Shown piece after piece: positions 33,799-43,962 of a stretch of DNA of 64,000 nucleotides (within the stretch, counting starts at the first letter, position 1; each line of letters opens with the position of its first letter). Under the pieces are notes generated by a model. That model searched no databases, had not been told where the DNA came from, and was given only the letters and a program-made list of their open reading frames with translations. Both the position numbers and the translations under genes were made by a program. This stretch comes from Leptidea sinapis. Lineage: Eukaryota; Arthropoda; Insecta; Lepidoptera; Pieridae. Location: the NCBI RefSeq assembly GCF_905404315.1, contig NC_066293.1:4231001-4295000 (forward strand), written 5' to 3'.

Positions 33799-34907
33799 GC
33801 TACTTATTTTTCTTATTTCTGTACAGAATGCCTGGCAATTATAAAAGAACATCGACTCGAAAGAGTTGGTCACAAGAAGACATAAGGCCATCGAAGCTAT
33901 AAAAGAGAACAGGTTGGGTTGGGTCTTAGCATCCAAACACTTTAGTGTGCCACAAGCAACTCTTCGTCGTTATTTTTATAGTACTCCAGTAACTCTCGGT
34001 CGTTTTAAACCAACTTTTGACGCAGACGTATATCTGTTATCCTCTTGTGATGAATGCAATAATAAATGATTCTAATGGTAAACCTGACATGATTCTTTTT
34101 TACAATCAGGCAGTGTAGATTCGTTTGACCAAATGTGCACCTCAACGTCGTGCAGCCGCAAGACTAATAGATGGCCGATGGCTGTATTTTATGGTATCCT
34201 GAACATGACTTGTAAATTCTGCTATTATATATGGCCACAACATGATCAAAAATAATAAAAAGCCATTGAACAGAAGAAAATACATGAAGCAACTCAGCAC
34301 AGATTTGGTCACGCCTTGGATGGAGATGAGACTTTTAGTTCCGACACTAAAAAGATTATTGGGAGAAAATAAAAGCCAAATTCTCGTTAAACGTACTTCT
34401 TAAAATAATGAAAATCAAGAAGAAGAATACGAGCCAATAAAACGTAAATACTGTGCGTTTTTCTCCTATAAAAAATTATTTTAATTCTAAGTGCGTCCTC
34501 GGTGTCACCGAGGTAACATTCCAAGGTTACTCAATATCGGAAAGCGGTACGAAGCCATTGGATTCGAAGGTGAAGGCGGTACAAGAATTTCCTGTCCCCA
34601 CCAACGTGCGCCAGCGCAGAGGATTCCTGGGTATACTTAATTTTAGGCTTAATAGATGGTACAACAGATGCACTGATCCCTACTTTTATAGTAAATTTAT
34701 CGATAAATAATTCGAGTGAATTATCATCGGAATCCGAATAATAAAATTATTAAAAGAACTTCTCGTATTACTTCTACTCTTCTACCCAACACTTTTCTTT
34801 CACTGCATAATCTATTAAGTTCAGTTGTTCGATGATTCCCATCCCTATGAATTATCTCTGGTCACTACCAAGTTTATTTGTAAGGTCGGAAGTATTTTGT
34901 ATACATA
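33799..34907 (+). repeat. Array spacer 7
   Basis: Variants ACTTTTAGTTCC, CTAAGTGCG, AACATTCC and AGATGGTACA; the last is shared with spacer 8. Confidence 0.85.
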
Positions 34908-36194
34908 GGCTGCACTAAAAGTATCGGGAATGGAATATTTCCACTGTTCCTGACATATTAAAATCTTTTTAATTGAAAACTCCTTGGTTTTAAAAATCGA
35001 ATACCATTAATTTATTTAAAAAAACATTCTCGGTCTTGTCACAAGGTCTTGTCAAACTTGTTTAGTCGTTGAAAAAATGGAATTGACTCGAGAAAATTCT
35101 AGAGCGATGATTTATAATGACTTTCGAAGTGGTTTAACACAAAAACAGTGTGTTGACCGGATGGTTCCTGCATTTGGTGATGAAGCCCCATCCAAAATCT
35201 GAATTTCAACGTAGACGTGTCAAGCTCAGTGATGATCCCCGTCAAGGTCGTCCAAAAACTGCAGTCACGAAAGAAAACGTTGATGCTGTGCGTAAGCTGA
35301 TTAAGGAAGATCGACATGTGACATCAGACCGCGAAATTCAGGCAACTTTAGACATTGGCATGAGTCAAATACAAATAATCTTGCATGGACAATTAGGTGC
35401 AAAATAGTTGTTTTCCCGATGGATACCGCATTTGCTCTGTGAAGAGCAAAAAGCGGCTCGCGTTATTTGGTGCGTCTGAACTCTAGAAAGATTCCACGCA
35501 GGATCCTCAAATGCTGTATACAACATCGTATCAGGTGACGAATCCTGAATATACACGTACGAACCCGAAACAAAAAACTAGTCACGAGTTTGGGTGTTCG
35601 AAAATGAGTTAAAGCCAACAAAAATTGTTCGTTCTCGGAGTGCTGCAAAAAAAAGGGTAGCCACATTCCAAAATCGGCCATGTTGCGACTATTCCTCTTG
35701 AGGGACAAAGAACGGTTAATTCAGAATGGTATGCTAGCATTTGTTTGCCACAGGTCGTTTCTGAACTCCGTAAAGAGAACTGCAACCGCCGCATCATCCT
35801 CCATCACGACAATGCGAGTTCTCACACCGCGCACAGAACAAAAGACTTTTTAGAGCAAGAAAATATAGCATTATTAGACCATCCGCCGTACAGCCCCGAC
35901 CTAAGCCCTAATGATTTCTATACTTTCCCTTAACAGCCTGTCCAGATGAAGCGTTTTACGCGCGAGTTCACTCGCGCGTTGACACTCGCGCGTAACCGAG
36001 GTACTAGAGCTACGTACATCCCGTCCAGATGCCTACGCGCGTTTCCTCACTCGCGCGTAAAACGCGTGCAATGAGCGGGACTCTCGACTCGCGCGTCCCA
36101 TGCGCGAGCGCCGCGCGAGTCGAGGTACTCGGGGGCCTGTGCTGCGTCCAGTACTACGCGCGTGTCCGTGGCGAGTGGACGTATTTGGTTCAAA

Positions 36195-38119
36195 ATGGAG
36201 CGTGATAACTTTGACACGGAACTTTTTATCGACGAAATTGAGAAAAGGGTAGCTCTATGGGACATGCAATCATCAGATTATTCTAATAGAACCATTAAAC
36301 GTAGGAACTGGGAAGAAATAGTGGAAATTTTTTGTGAAGTTGGTGATTCCGAAGAGAAAAAAAAAACTTTAGGTAAGTAAATAATACTTTATTAAATAAT
36401 ATTATTATTTGCATAGATTTTACATTGTTAAACTATATCATTTTATCTTGCCAAGGGAGTTTGTCTTCGTTTACAAAATAATCAGCAAATCTATCTCTTA
36501 TATTCAATGATCTCGCATTAGGCCTCACTGCCTCATTGTTCAAATTATTCAGAGATGTTTCGTAGAGAGTGTGATCATACCTATAGCCATCCCTTAACCT
36601 TACGTAGTTATGGAGAACACAACAAGCCTTAATTATGTTTATTGCAAATTCTATATCCACATTCAACGGTCTATGAAATATTCTCCATTTATTTACCAAG
36701 ATGCCAAAGCAACATTCAATGTAACGCCGGGCCCTGGATAAGCGATAGTTGAAAATTTTTTTTTTGGTTGTTAGAGATCTACCGCAGTAAGGGCGCATTA
36801 TATTTTCAGACAGACTAAACGCCTCATCTCCTACTATGACATGAGGTAAGGGGGTTGCATCTGTTTGCGATATTGGCTTTGGATCTGGAATATCTAAAGT
36901 TTTCTCGACAAGTTTTTTATATAAAATAGAGTCTTTAAAAATTGTGGAGTCATTACTTTTTCCATATGCGCCTATGTCCACTGCAATAAAACAATAATTT
37001 GCATCACATACGGCCAACAAAACAGTTGAAAAATAACTCTTATAGTTATAGTAAAGAGACCCAGAATCGTTAGGTTTTATAATACGGATATGCTTGCCGT
37101 CAATGGCACCGATGCAGTTTGGAAAATTTGTGTATTTTTGAAATTGTTTCGAAATTTCTTTCCATTTAGCTTTCGTTGGTTGTCTCATTACTATGTTTAG
37201 CAGTTTGTTCCACATGATGTAACAGGTTTTCTGTACTATTTCGATAACTGTAGACTTTCCTAATCTGTAGGCATAATGCAGATCCGCAAAATAACATCCT
37301 GTGGCCAAATATCTGAAAAGAAAGTAAAATAATTATTATTATTTTATTTCGATCTTTTTATTATTTACAGGTACTTTATTGCAGAAGAAGTGGAAAGGGT
37401 TGCGTGATGGCTTTGTGAGAGAAATGAAGAAGAAGAAAACCACACCGTCTGGATCAGGAGCCTCCGGCAAAGCCAAATATATTTATTTTGAACGTTTGAT
37501 GTTTCTCGAAAGATCGACACGGAATAAAATAACTGAGAGCAACATCAACACCGCGTGTGTTGCAACTGAAGAACAGGAGTTTTCTGGCGATGGGGAAGAT
37601 GTGATGAGACCTCCACGTAGTCAGGCAAAAAAGAAGAAAAAACTAAATGCGGCTGACGAAGAATTCCTCTCAATCATAAAAACAAATTTAGCATCTGGGA
37701 ATCAGCCACAGGCAACAAACCAAATAGAGTCAGATGATGACAAACTATTTTGTTTGTCCTTACACAAAGAGCTTCTTAAAGTACCAGAGGAAAACAGACT
37801 TCAAACAAAAATTGAATTAATGAAAGTACTTCAAGCTCAACAAGCTCTGTGTCTTAGACCTGCAGCAGCTCGTTCCGACTACCAACCTTCGACACAATAT
37901 CATTACCAAACAGGAATGACACAACGTGGACAGAGAGATTATTTTGGAGAAACAGGATATACCACAACAGACCCTTCAACATCTTCGTTTCCACCTGAAA
38001 CCTTTTCGACTTACAATCGAGGTTATTGCACTGCGTCACGACCACCAACGACGTCTAGCTACAAACACCCTTCACCGGCATCTACACAAGATTCCAATGA
38101 ATCTGAATTAATTACTTAA
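36195..38119 (+). CDS. Harbinger MADF/BESS DNA-binding protein (two exons)
   Basis: Exon 1 is 36195-36372 (donor G|GTAAGT) and exon 2 is 37371-38119 (acceptor TTATTTACAG|G). The joined length is 927 nt, 308 residues plus stop. The N-terminal MADF (Myb/SANT-like) domain spans the junction: FIDEIEKRVALWDM, RRNWEEIVEIF, then TLLQKKWKGLRDGFVREMKK and YIYFERLMFL. A BESS-like motif follows (DDKLFCLSLHKELLKV) and a Ser/Thr/Tyr-rich tail. Harbinger elements need such a partner to take the transposase to the nucleus and element ends. The ATG at 36195 is preceded in frame by further codons without ATG. The intron (36373-37370) contains the transposase's second exon on the other strand. Confidence 0.85.
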
Positions 38120-38450
38120 GGTATTACTAAAGCAATAAAAAATATTACCTCAAAGTAATCACGAGTTTTTCTTCTGCAGAAACAGTATCCCGTACCATAT
38201 AATTTTGACATGGAGACAAATCTTCTTTGATAATTTCTAGTAAATTATCAAACGATGCTATTGACATCCGAAAGTAGTTGAAAAACTTTTCACTATGTTC
38301 TCTGAGTTTTGGGTATAAAGTTATAAACATACTATGCGTCATTCTATCACGTAGAATGGGATGTACGTTAAATCGTCGACTTTCTCTTTGTTTACGACGT
38401 CTCCATCGACGGTATGCAAGCCACAACACAACCGCTGTATCCGAGTCCAT
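36433..38450 (-). CDS. PIF/Harbinger transposase (two exons)
   Basis: Exon 1 is 38450-38149 (ATG 38450, donor TTTGAG|GTAATA) and exon 2 is 37312-36433 (acceptor CTTTTCAG|AT). Together 1182 nt give 393 residues. The junction restores KLVITLR-YLATGCYFADL, the conserved Harbinger pattern (EEKL-x-x-TLR-x-LATG). Helix-turn-helix-like RLGKSTVIEIV follows, then catalytic residues of the DDE_4 domain: Asp in IGAIDGKHI, Asp in VGDEAFSL and Glu in RRYIECCFGIL. No stops or shifts. The intron (37313-38148) encloses exon 2 of the MADF gene on the plus strand. It is likely functional by inspection. Confidence 0.9.
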
Positions 38451-38802
38451 GTTTATAACTGCTCAAATCCGTCTCCAACACATGCGCGCGAGAACGCGCG
38501 TGATACGCCGCATCTGGACGCAATACAAATCAAAACGCGCGAGTGAACTCGCGCGTAAAACGCTTCATCTGGACAGGCTCTAAATAAAGAATAAATTGCG
38601 TGGTCAGAGATTTTCATCACAAAAAGGGCCATTTTGGAGACCCCAACTTCCGAATGGAATGGTTGCTTCAATGATTGGTTCCATCGTATGGAAAAATGTG
38701 TCAAATTTCGCGGAGAATACTTCGAAAAGCAGTAAATACATTTTTAAATAGTAATGTAGTGTCACTTCTTTGATTCCCGAAATTTTCAGTGCCGCCCTCG
38801 TA

Positions 38803-39910
38803 GCTACTTATTTTTCTTATTTCTGTACAGAATGCCTGGCAATTATAAAAGAACATCGACTCGAAAGAGTTGGTCACAAGAAGACATAAGGCCATCGAAG
38901 CTATAAAAGAGAACAGGTTGGGTTGGGTCTTAGCATCCAAACACTTTAGTGTGCCACAAGCAACTCTTCGTCGTCATTTTTATAGTACTCCAGTAACTCT
39001 CGGTCGTTTTAAACCAACTTTTGACGCAGACGTATATCTGTTATCCTCTTGTGATGAATGCAATAATAAATGATTCTAATGGTAAACCTGACATGATTCT
39101 TTTTTACAATCAGGCAGTGTAGATTCATTTGACCAAATGTGCACCTCAACGTCGTGCAGCCGCAAGACTAATAGATGGCCGATGGCTGTATTTTATGGTA
39201 TCCTGAACATGACTTGTAAATTCTGCTATTATATATGGCCACAACATGATCAAAAATAATAAAAAGCCATTGAACAGAAGAAAATACATGAAGCAACTCA
39301 GTACAGATTTGGTCACGCCTTGGATGGAGATGAGACTTGTAGTTCCGACACTAAAAAGATTATTGGGGAAAATAAAAGCCAAATTCTCGTTAAACGTACT
39401 TCTTAAAATAATGAAAATCAAGAAGAAGAATACGAGCCAATAAAACGTAAATACTGTGCGTTTTTCTCCTATAAAAAATTATTTTAATTCTATGTGCGTC
39501 CTCGGTGTCACCGAGGTAACTTTCCAAGGTTACTCAATATCGGAAAGCGGTACGAAGCCATTGGATTCGAAGGTGAAGGCGGTACAAGAATTTCCTGTCC
39601 CCACCAACGTGCGCCAGCGCAGAGGATTCCTGGGTATACTTAATTTTAGGCTTAATAGATGGTACAACAGATGCACTGATCCCTACTTTTATAGTAAATT
39701 TATCGATAAATAATTCGAGTGAATTATCATCGGAATCCGAATAATAAAATTAATAAAAGAACTTCTCGTATTACTTCTACTCTTCTACCCAACACTTTTC
39801 TTTCACTGCATAATCTATTAAGTTCAGTTTTTCGATGATTCCCATCCCTATGAATTATCTCTGGTCACTACCAAGTTTATTTGTAAGGTCGGAAGTATTT
39901 TGTATACATA
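38803..39910 (+). repeat. Array spacer 8
   Basis: One base shorter than the others (TTGGGGAAAATA near 39363). Shares CGTCATTTTT and GATTCATTTG with spacer 5 and AGATGGTACA with spacer 7. Confidence 0.85.
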
Positions 39911-40741
39911 GGCTGCACTAAAAGTATCGGGAATGGAATATTTCCACTGTTCCTGACATATTAAAATCTTTTTAATTGAAAACTCTTTGGTTTTAAAAGT
40001 CGAATACCATTAATTTATTTAAAAAAAACATTCTCGGTCTTGTCACAAGGTCTTGTCAAACTTGTTTAGTCGTTGAAAAAATGGAATTGACTCGAGAAAA
40101 TTCTAGAGCGATGATTTATAATGACTTTCGAAGTGGTTTAACACAGTGTGTTGACCGGATGGTTTCTGCATTTGGTGATGAAGCCCCATCCAAAATCTGA
40201 ATTTCAACGTAGACGTGTCAAGCTCAGTGATGATCCCCGTCAAGGTCGTCCAAAAACTGCAGTCACGAAAGAAAACGTTGATGCTGTGCGTAAGCTGATT
40301 AAGGAAGATCAACATGTGACATCATACCGCGAAATTCAGGCAACTTTAGACATTGGCATGAGTCAAATACAAATAATCTTGAATGGACAATTAGGTGTAA
40401 AAAGTTGTTTTCCCGATGGATACCGCATTTGCTCTGTGAAGAGCAAAAAGCGGCTCGCGTTACTTGGTGCGTCAGAACTCTAGAAAGATTCCACGCAGGA
40501 TCCTCAAATGCTGTGTACAACATCGTATCAAGTGACGAATCCTGAATATACACATACGCACCCGAAACAAAAAACTAGTCACGAGTTTGGGTGTTCGAAA
40601 ATGAGTTAAAGCCAACAAAAATTGTTCTTTCTCGGAGTGCTGCAAAAAAAAGGGTAGCCACATTCCAAAATCGGCCATGTTGCGACTATTCCTCTTGAGG
40701 GACAAAGAACGGTTAATTCAGAATGGTATGCTAGCATTTGT

Positions 40742-42907
40742 TTGCCACAGGTCGTTTCTGAACTCCGTAAAGAGAACTGCAACCGCTGCATCATCCTCCA
40801 TCACGACGATGCGAGTTCTCACACCGCGCACAGAACAAAAGTGTTTTTAGGGCAAGAAAACATAGAATTATTAGACCATCCGCCGTACAGCCCCGACCTA
40901 AGCCCTAATGATTTCTATACTTTTCCTAAAATAAGGAATAAATTGCGTGGTCAGAGATTTTCATCACCTAATAGAAGCTGTGGACGCCTACAAAACCGTG
41001 AATTTTGTTTTAATAATTTAGATTTATTTTGTGATCCACCTGTGTGTGAATGTACTAATATTATGATGTGTAGTCATAGACAAGATTATAATTTATATAT
41101 AGATAATTATTACAGGCACATTGTCGACGTCCTGCAGAGTGCAGCTATTGTAAGTTCTTCTCCATGTGAACATAAGCAGACAGGAAAACCAGCGAGACAA
41201 AAAAGAGTACCTGGTTGGAACTATCACGTCAGGGATAGCCACGCAAAAGCTAGGCTTTATTTTAGATGTTGGACATTGGCTGGCAGGCCTTCCAGCGGAC
41301 TAGAATATGATTACATGCGGAGAAGTCGTACTGTATTTAAAAATAAAATTAAATGGTGTCTTAAGAACGAAGCGAGTATTAAAATGAATATTTTGGCTTT
41401 ACATAAGAGAAATAAGAATTTTGTAAAATTTTGGAATGCAACCAAAAAACTAAATTATAAACAGACCTTACCTGTGTCAGTAGAGGGTTGCCAGACTCCG
41501 TCAGATATAGCCGAAGTATTTGCAAAAAGGTTTAAAGTTAACCCTCTGACTGTAGAGTATATGTCCGAGCCGAAAACATATCATAAAGATGATGATATAG
41601 AATTCACAAGCAAAGATATCGCGAAAGTCATCATGAGTATGAAGAGAGGCAAATCTCCGGGACACGATGGGCTCAGTATCGAGCATATACTCTGGGCCAG
41701 TGATAAAATATTTAATCATTTAAGTTGTCTTTTTAATCTTTGTATCAAATTTGCATACTTACCGGAAGCTCTAATGCATACGTTAGTTGTACCTATTGTC
41801 AAGAATAAAACAGGCGATCTTAGTAGTACAACGAACTATCGACCTATCTCCTTAGGCACTATAATAGGTAAAATATTAGAACGTCTTATACACCCTGTAC
41901 TGCTTGACAACATTAAGATTGATGATGCTCAATTTGGTTTCCGTGCCGGTCTTTCGACGGATGCCGCTATTGTTAGCCTGAAGGGCGCTGTGAGTCACTA
42001 CACAACTCGTCACACGTCCGTATACGCTTGCTTCTTAGACCTTAGCAGCGCTTTTGACTTGGTTAACTATAACATCCTATGGACAAAGTTGTTGGCCTCA
42101 CAGGTGCCTAAAAGTGTGGTCAATTTGCTGAGATTCTGGTACGTAGGACAAACGAACTCTGTAAAATGGGGCGACGCAACATCTAGCAAGTATAGGTTAG
42201 AATGTGGAGTTCGTCAAGGTGGGGTGACCTCTCCTGATCTTTTTAACCTGTATGTGAATGGTTTGATCGAGGAGCTCAGAGGTACCAAAGTCGGCTGTCA
42301 CGTAGGAAATGTTTGTGTCAGTAACCTTAGCTATGCTGATGATATGGTGCTTCTCAGCCCCTCGATCAAGGGGTTGAGGAAGCTGCTTTCAGTCTGTGAG
42401 CATTATGCTAATGCTCATGGTCTGAAATATAACGTTTCCAAAACCAAAATAATGGTGTTCCATGCAGGTGGAGGTCCGGATATGGTACCTGAGGTGTATC
42501 TAAACGGAACGGTTATTAGTGTTGTTAAGCAGTTCAAATATTTAGGTCACGTGCTTACGGAGAGGCTGCAAGATGACGAAGATATCGAGCGAGAACGAAG
42601 GGCCCTCGCTGTTAGAGGAAACATGCTTGCACGACGATTCGCTAAATGCAGTAGGGATGTAAAGACTACCCTATTCAAAGCTTACTGCCTAGGCATGTAC
42701 ACCTGTCAGCTGTGGGTAACATTTACACACAAAGCATTTAGAAGAATAAGGGTCCAGTATAATGATACATACAGGGCCTTTATGAATCTTCCGAGATGCT
42801 GCAGCGCATCAGGCATGTTCGTGGAGGGTGGGGTCCCTGACTTCTTCGCTGTAATAAGAACAAGAATCGCGACATTTTGGAGTCGATTGCGCAGCTCAAA
42901 AAATTAA
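40742..42907 (+). CDS. Chimeric frame: mariner transposase C-terminus fused to CR1/Rex-like RT
   Basis: One unbroken 721-codon frame (first codon TTG; no ATG is required by the sequence) starts in the mariner catalytic region, crosses the retroposon insertion junction at 40997 by chance in frame, and continues through most of an RT protein. Residues about 1-75 are mariner (HHDD, PPYSPDLSPNDF); a +1 shift in mariner just after SSP (about 40967) puts it in register. RT motifs: MKRGKSPGHDGLS, NYRPISLGTIIGK, CFLDLSSAFDLV (motif A), CGVRQGGVTSPDLF, LSYADDMVLLSP (motif C), VKQFKYLGHVL. Expression is unproven. Confidence 0.7.
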   Translation: MPQVVSELRKENCNRCIILHHDDASSHTAHRTKVFLGQENIELLDHPPYSPDLSPNDFYTFPKIRNKLRGQRFSSPNRSCGRLQNREFCFNNLDLFCDPPVCECTNIMMCSHRQDYNLYIDNYYRHIVDVLQSAAIVSSSPCEHKQTGKPARQKRVPGWNYHVRDSHAKARLYFRCWTLAGRPSSGLEYDYMRRSRTVFKNKIKWCLKNEASIKMNILALHKRNKNFVKFWNATKKLNYKQTLPVSVEGCQTPSDIAEVFAKRFKVNPLTVEYMSEPKTYHKDDDIEFTSKDIAKVIMSMKRGKSPGHDGLSIEHILWASDKIFNHLSCLFNLCIKFAYLPEALMHTLVVPIVKNKTGDLSSTTNYRPISLGTIIGKILERLIHPVLLDNIKIDDAQFGFRAGLSTDAAIVSLKGAVSHYTTRHTSVYACFLDLSSAFDLVNYNILWTKLLASQVPKSVVNLLRFWYVGQTNSVKWGDATSSKYRLECGVRQGGVTSPDLFNLYVNGLIEELRGTKVGCHVGNVCVSNLSYADDMVLLSPSIKGLRKLLSVCEHYANAHGLKYNVSKTKIMVFHAGGGPDMVPEVYLNGTVISVVKQFKYLGHVLTERLQDDEDIERERRALAVRGNMLARRFAKCSRDVKTTLFKAYCLGMYTCQLWVTFTHKAFRRIRVQYNDTYRAFMNLPRCCSASGMFVEGGVPDFFAVIRTRIATFWSRLRSSKN

Positions 42908-43187
42908 ATCCTCACGGCTATATCTGACGATATCAGGAGCCCTATATATAAACGATGGATATCTGTTCACATGGAGAATAACAAAAAATAAATTGGACAT
43001 GTAATTAATATTATGAATTTTTATATTTTTATATTTTGGACAATATAAGGGATGTATAAGGGTGTGGCCTTATACAGTGATGGTTTTCTAGTTTTTTAGT
43101 TTACTTTTAATTATAATAAATAATTAATGTTAACTATGGGACGTAATTGGCCTGAAATAAAAGAATTATTATTATTATTATTATTAT
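40997..43187 (+). mobile_element. 5'-truncated CR1/Rex-like non-LTR retrotransposon
   Basis: Flanked by AAAAC on both sides (40992-40996 and 43188-43192), a short target duplication, and ended by an ATT microsatellite (about 43166-43187). The endonuclease domain is missing, but the RT domain is almost intact. The protein frame stops at TAA 42905-42907, yet the same frame continues as ILTAISDDIRSPIYKRWISV and ends at TAA 42989-42991. That is probably the true end, making 42905-42907 a nonsense mutation. The same family is the interrupted element at 4536-4935 plus 6188-7045. Confidence 0.85.
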
Positions 43188-43369
43188 AAAACGGACATTT
43201 TGGAGACCCCAACTTCCGAATGGAATGGTTGCTTCCATGATTGGTTCCATCGTATGGAAAAAAAGTGTCAAATTTCGCGGAGAATACTTCGAAAAGCAAT
43301 AAATACATTTTTAAATAGTAATGTTTTGTCACTTCCTTGATTCCCGAAACTTTCAGTGCCGCCCTCGTA

Positions 43370-43962
43370 CATGATGTTATAAAAATAGTTGTGTTATTAA
43401 GATATATATTTTTGTTATTAAGTATATGTTTCTTTTTAATTTTTTTTTAAATTAAATTGTAGACAGAATCAGCTGCTGTTATGTTATGCTGTTTTTTGTG
43501 TTTGAGGTCGCTGCACGCTATCTGCAAATAAAAAAGCTTCCAAATCCATATCGTATGATGATTCGGATGAAGAGGATTGCTGCAACATAAATCGACTAAA
43601 TCGGCCTCAATGAGGTGCCGGCTGAGATTATATTACAACAACGCGAAAAGCATGATAACGATAATGCAACCGATGAGGTAACAGTCAGTACTAGACTTAT
43701 TTCTCAAAACCGTGACCCCACTTCTACGACATCCATTACCAGCCATACCATTACGGTCACGATTTTCTCATTATGTTGGGACACCGATGGTCTTTACTAC
43801 AAATAATTTACAATCGGCATCAAAATTGTGCGGACCCGCAGTGCTGGCGCTCATTCTGCTCCACCAAGTACACACCGCAACGTCAATCCACCTTACTTAC
43901 TTTTGTCCCCACAATGATTTAATTACCTGCATCATAATTTAAGGTGTAGCTACTTGAACAGA
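43370..43962. other. Unassigned flank of the array
   Basis: Contains a short acidic reading SKSISYDDSDEEDCCN (about 43527-43575), which resembles N-terminal tails of piggyBac-like transposases, but too little remains to assign. Confidence 0.3.

Larger units (their letters stand above)
35934..38580. mobile_element. PIF/Harbinger element, apparently intact, with two interleaved genes
   Basis: The ends are 46-bp terminal inverted repeats identical by eye (AGCCTGTCCAGATGAAGCGT onward, 35935-35980 and the reverse complement 38534-38579); the outermost base differs (C versus G on inward reading). TAA flanks both sides (35931-35933, 38581-38583), the 3-bp duplication typical of PIF/Harbinger; the other array units have a single TAA there. 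A shorter inner inverted motif GTCCAGATGC occurs at 36023-36032 and 38510-38519. It encodes a transposase (minus) and a MADF protein (plus), both reconstructible with consistent splice sites and no stops. Confidence 0.95.
34908..38802 (+). mobile_element. Array mariner copy 8 (long form), split by Harbinger
   Basis: Transposase ATG 35077. The later part is less decayed than in copies 1-7: an open stretch at 35745-35933 reads IILHHDNASSHTAHR and HPPYSPDLSPNDF, with 34 residues between the second and third Asp (DD34D), the mariner signature. The Harbinger element at 35934-38580 interrupts it just after the third Asp; mariner sequence resumes at 38581 with a duplicated TAA. Confidence 0.9.
20491..43369 (+). 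repeat. Tandem array of a composite transposon unit (macrosatellite)
   Basis: Unit starts (GGCTGCACTAAAAGTATCGG) fall at 20491, 22431, 24786, 26726, 28666, 30619, 32968, 34908 and 39911. The spacings are 1940, 2355, 1940, 1940, 1953, 2349, 1940, 5003 and a last partial unit. The 5003 spacing contains a 2647-bp Harbinger insertion. Each unit is a mariner copy followed by a spacer of about 1.1 kb. By eye the units differ by only a few substitutions per kilobase. The array begins and ends at mariner termini: nine mariners, eight spacers. Confidence 0.95.
39911..43369 (+). mobile_element. Array mariner copy 9 (long form), split by a non-LTR insertion
   Basis: Right edge of the array. Transposase ATG 40081. 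Its second and third catalytic Asp region is open (ILHHDDASSHTAHR with HHDD in place of HHDN; HPPYSPDLSPNDF). The mariner is interrupted at 40997 and resumes at 43188 (AAAACGGACATTTTGGAGAC), ending in a right terminal repeat at CCGCCCTCGTA (43369). It is the most diverged copy at the 3' end. Confidence 0.9.

Noticed and set aside
37854..38048. Minus-strand 64-codon frame inside the MADF exon
   Set aside because: Antisense shadow; the minus-strand transposase has an intron here.
43166..43187. ATT microsatellite as an independent feature
   Set aside because: It is the 3' tail of the non-LTR insertion and is described with it.
20491..43369. Regularly spaced repeats as a CRISPR array
   Set aside because: Units are about 2 kb, derived from transposons, and have no short repeats with unique spacers; the DNA is eukaryotic.
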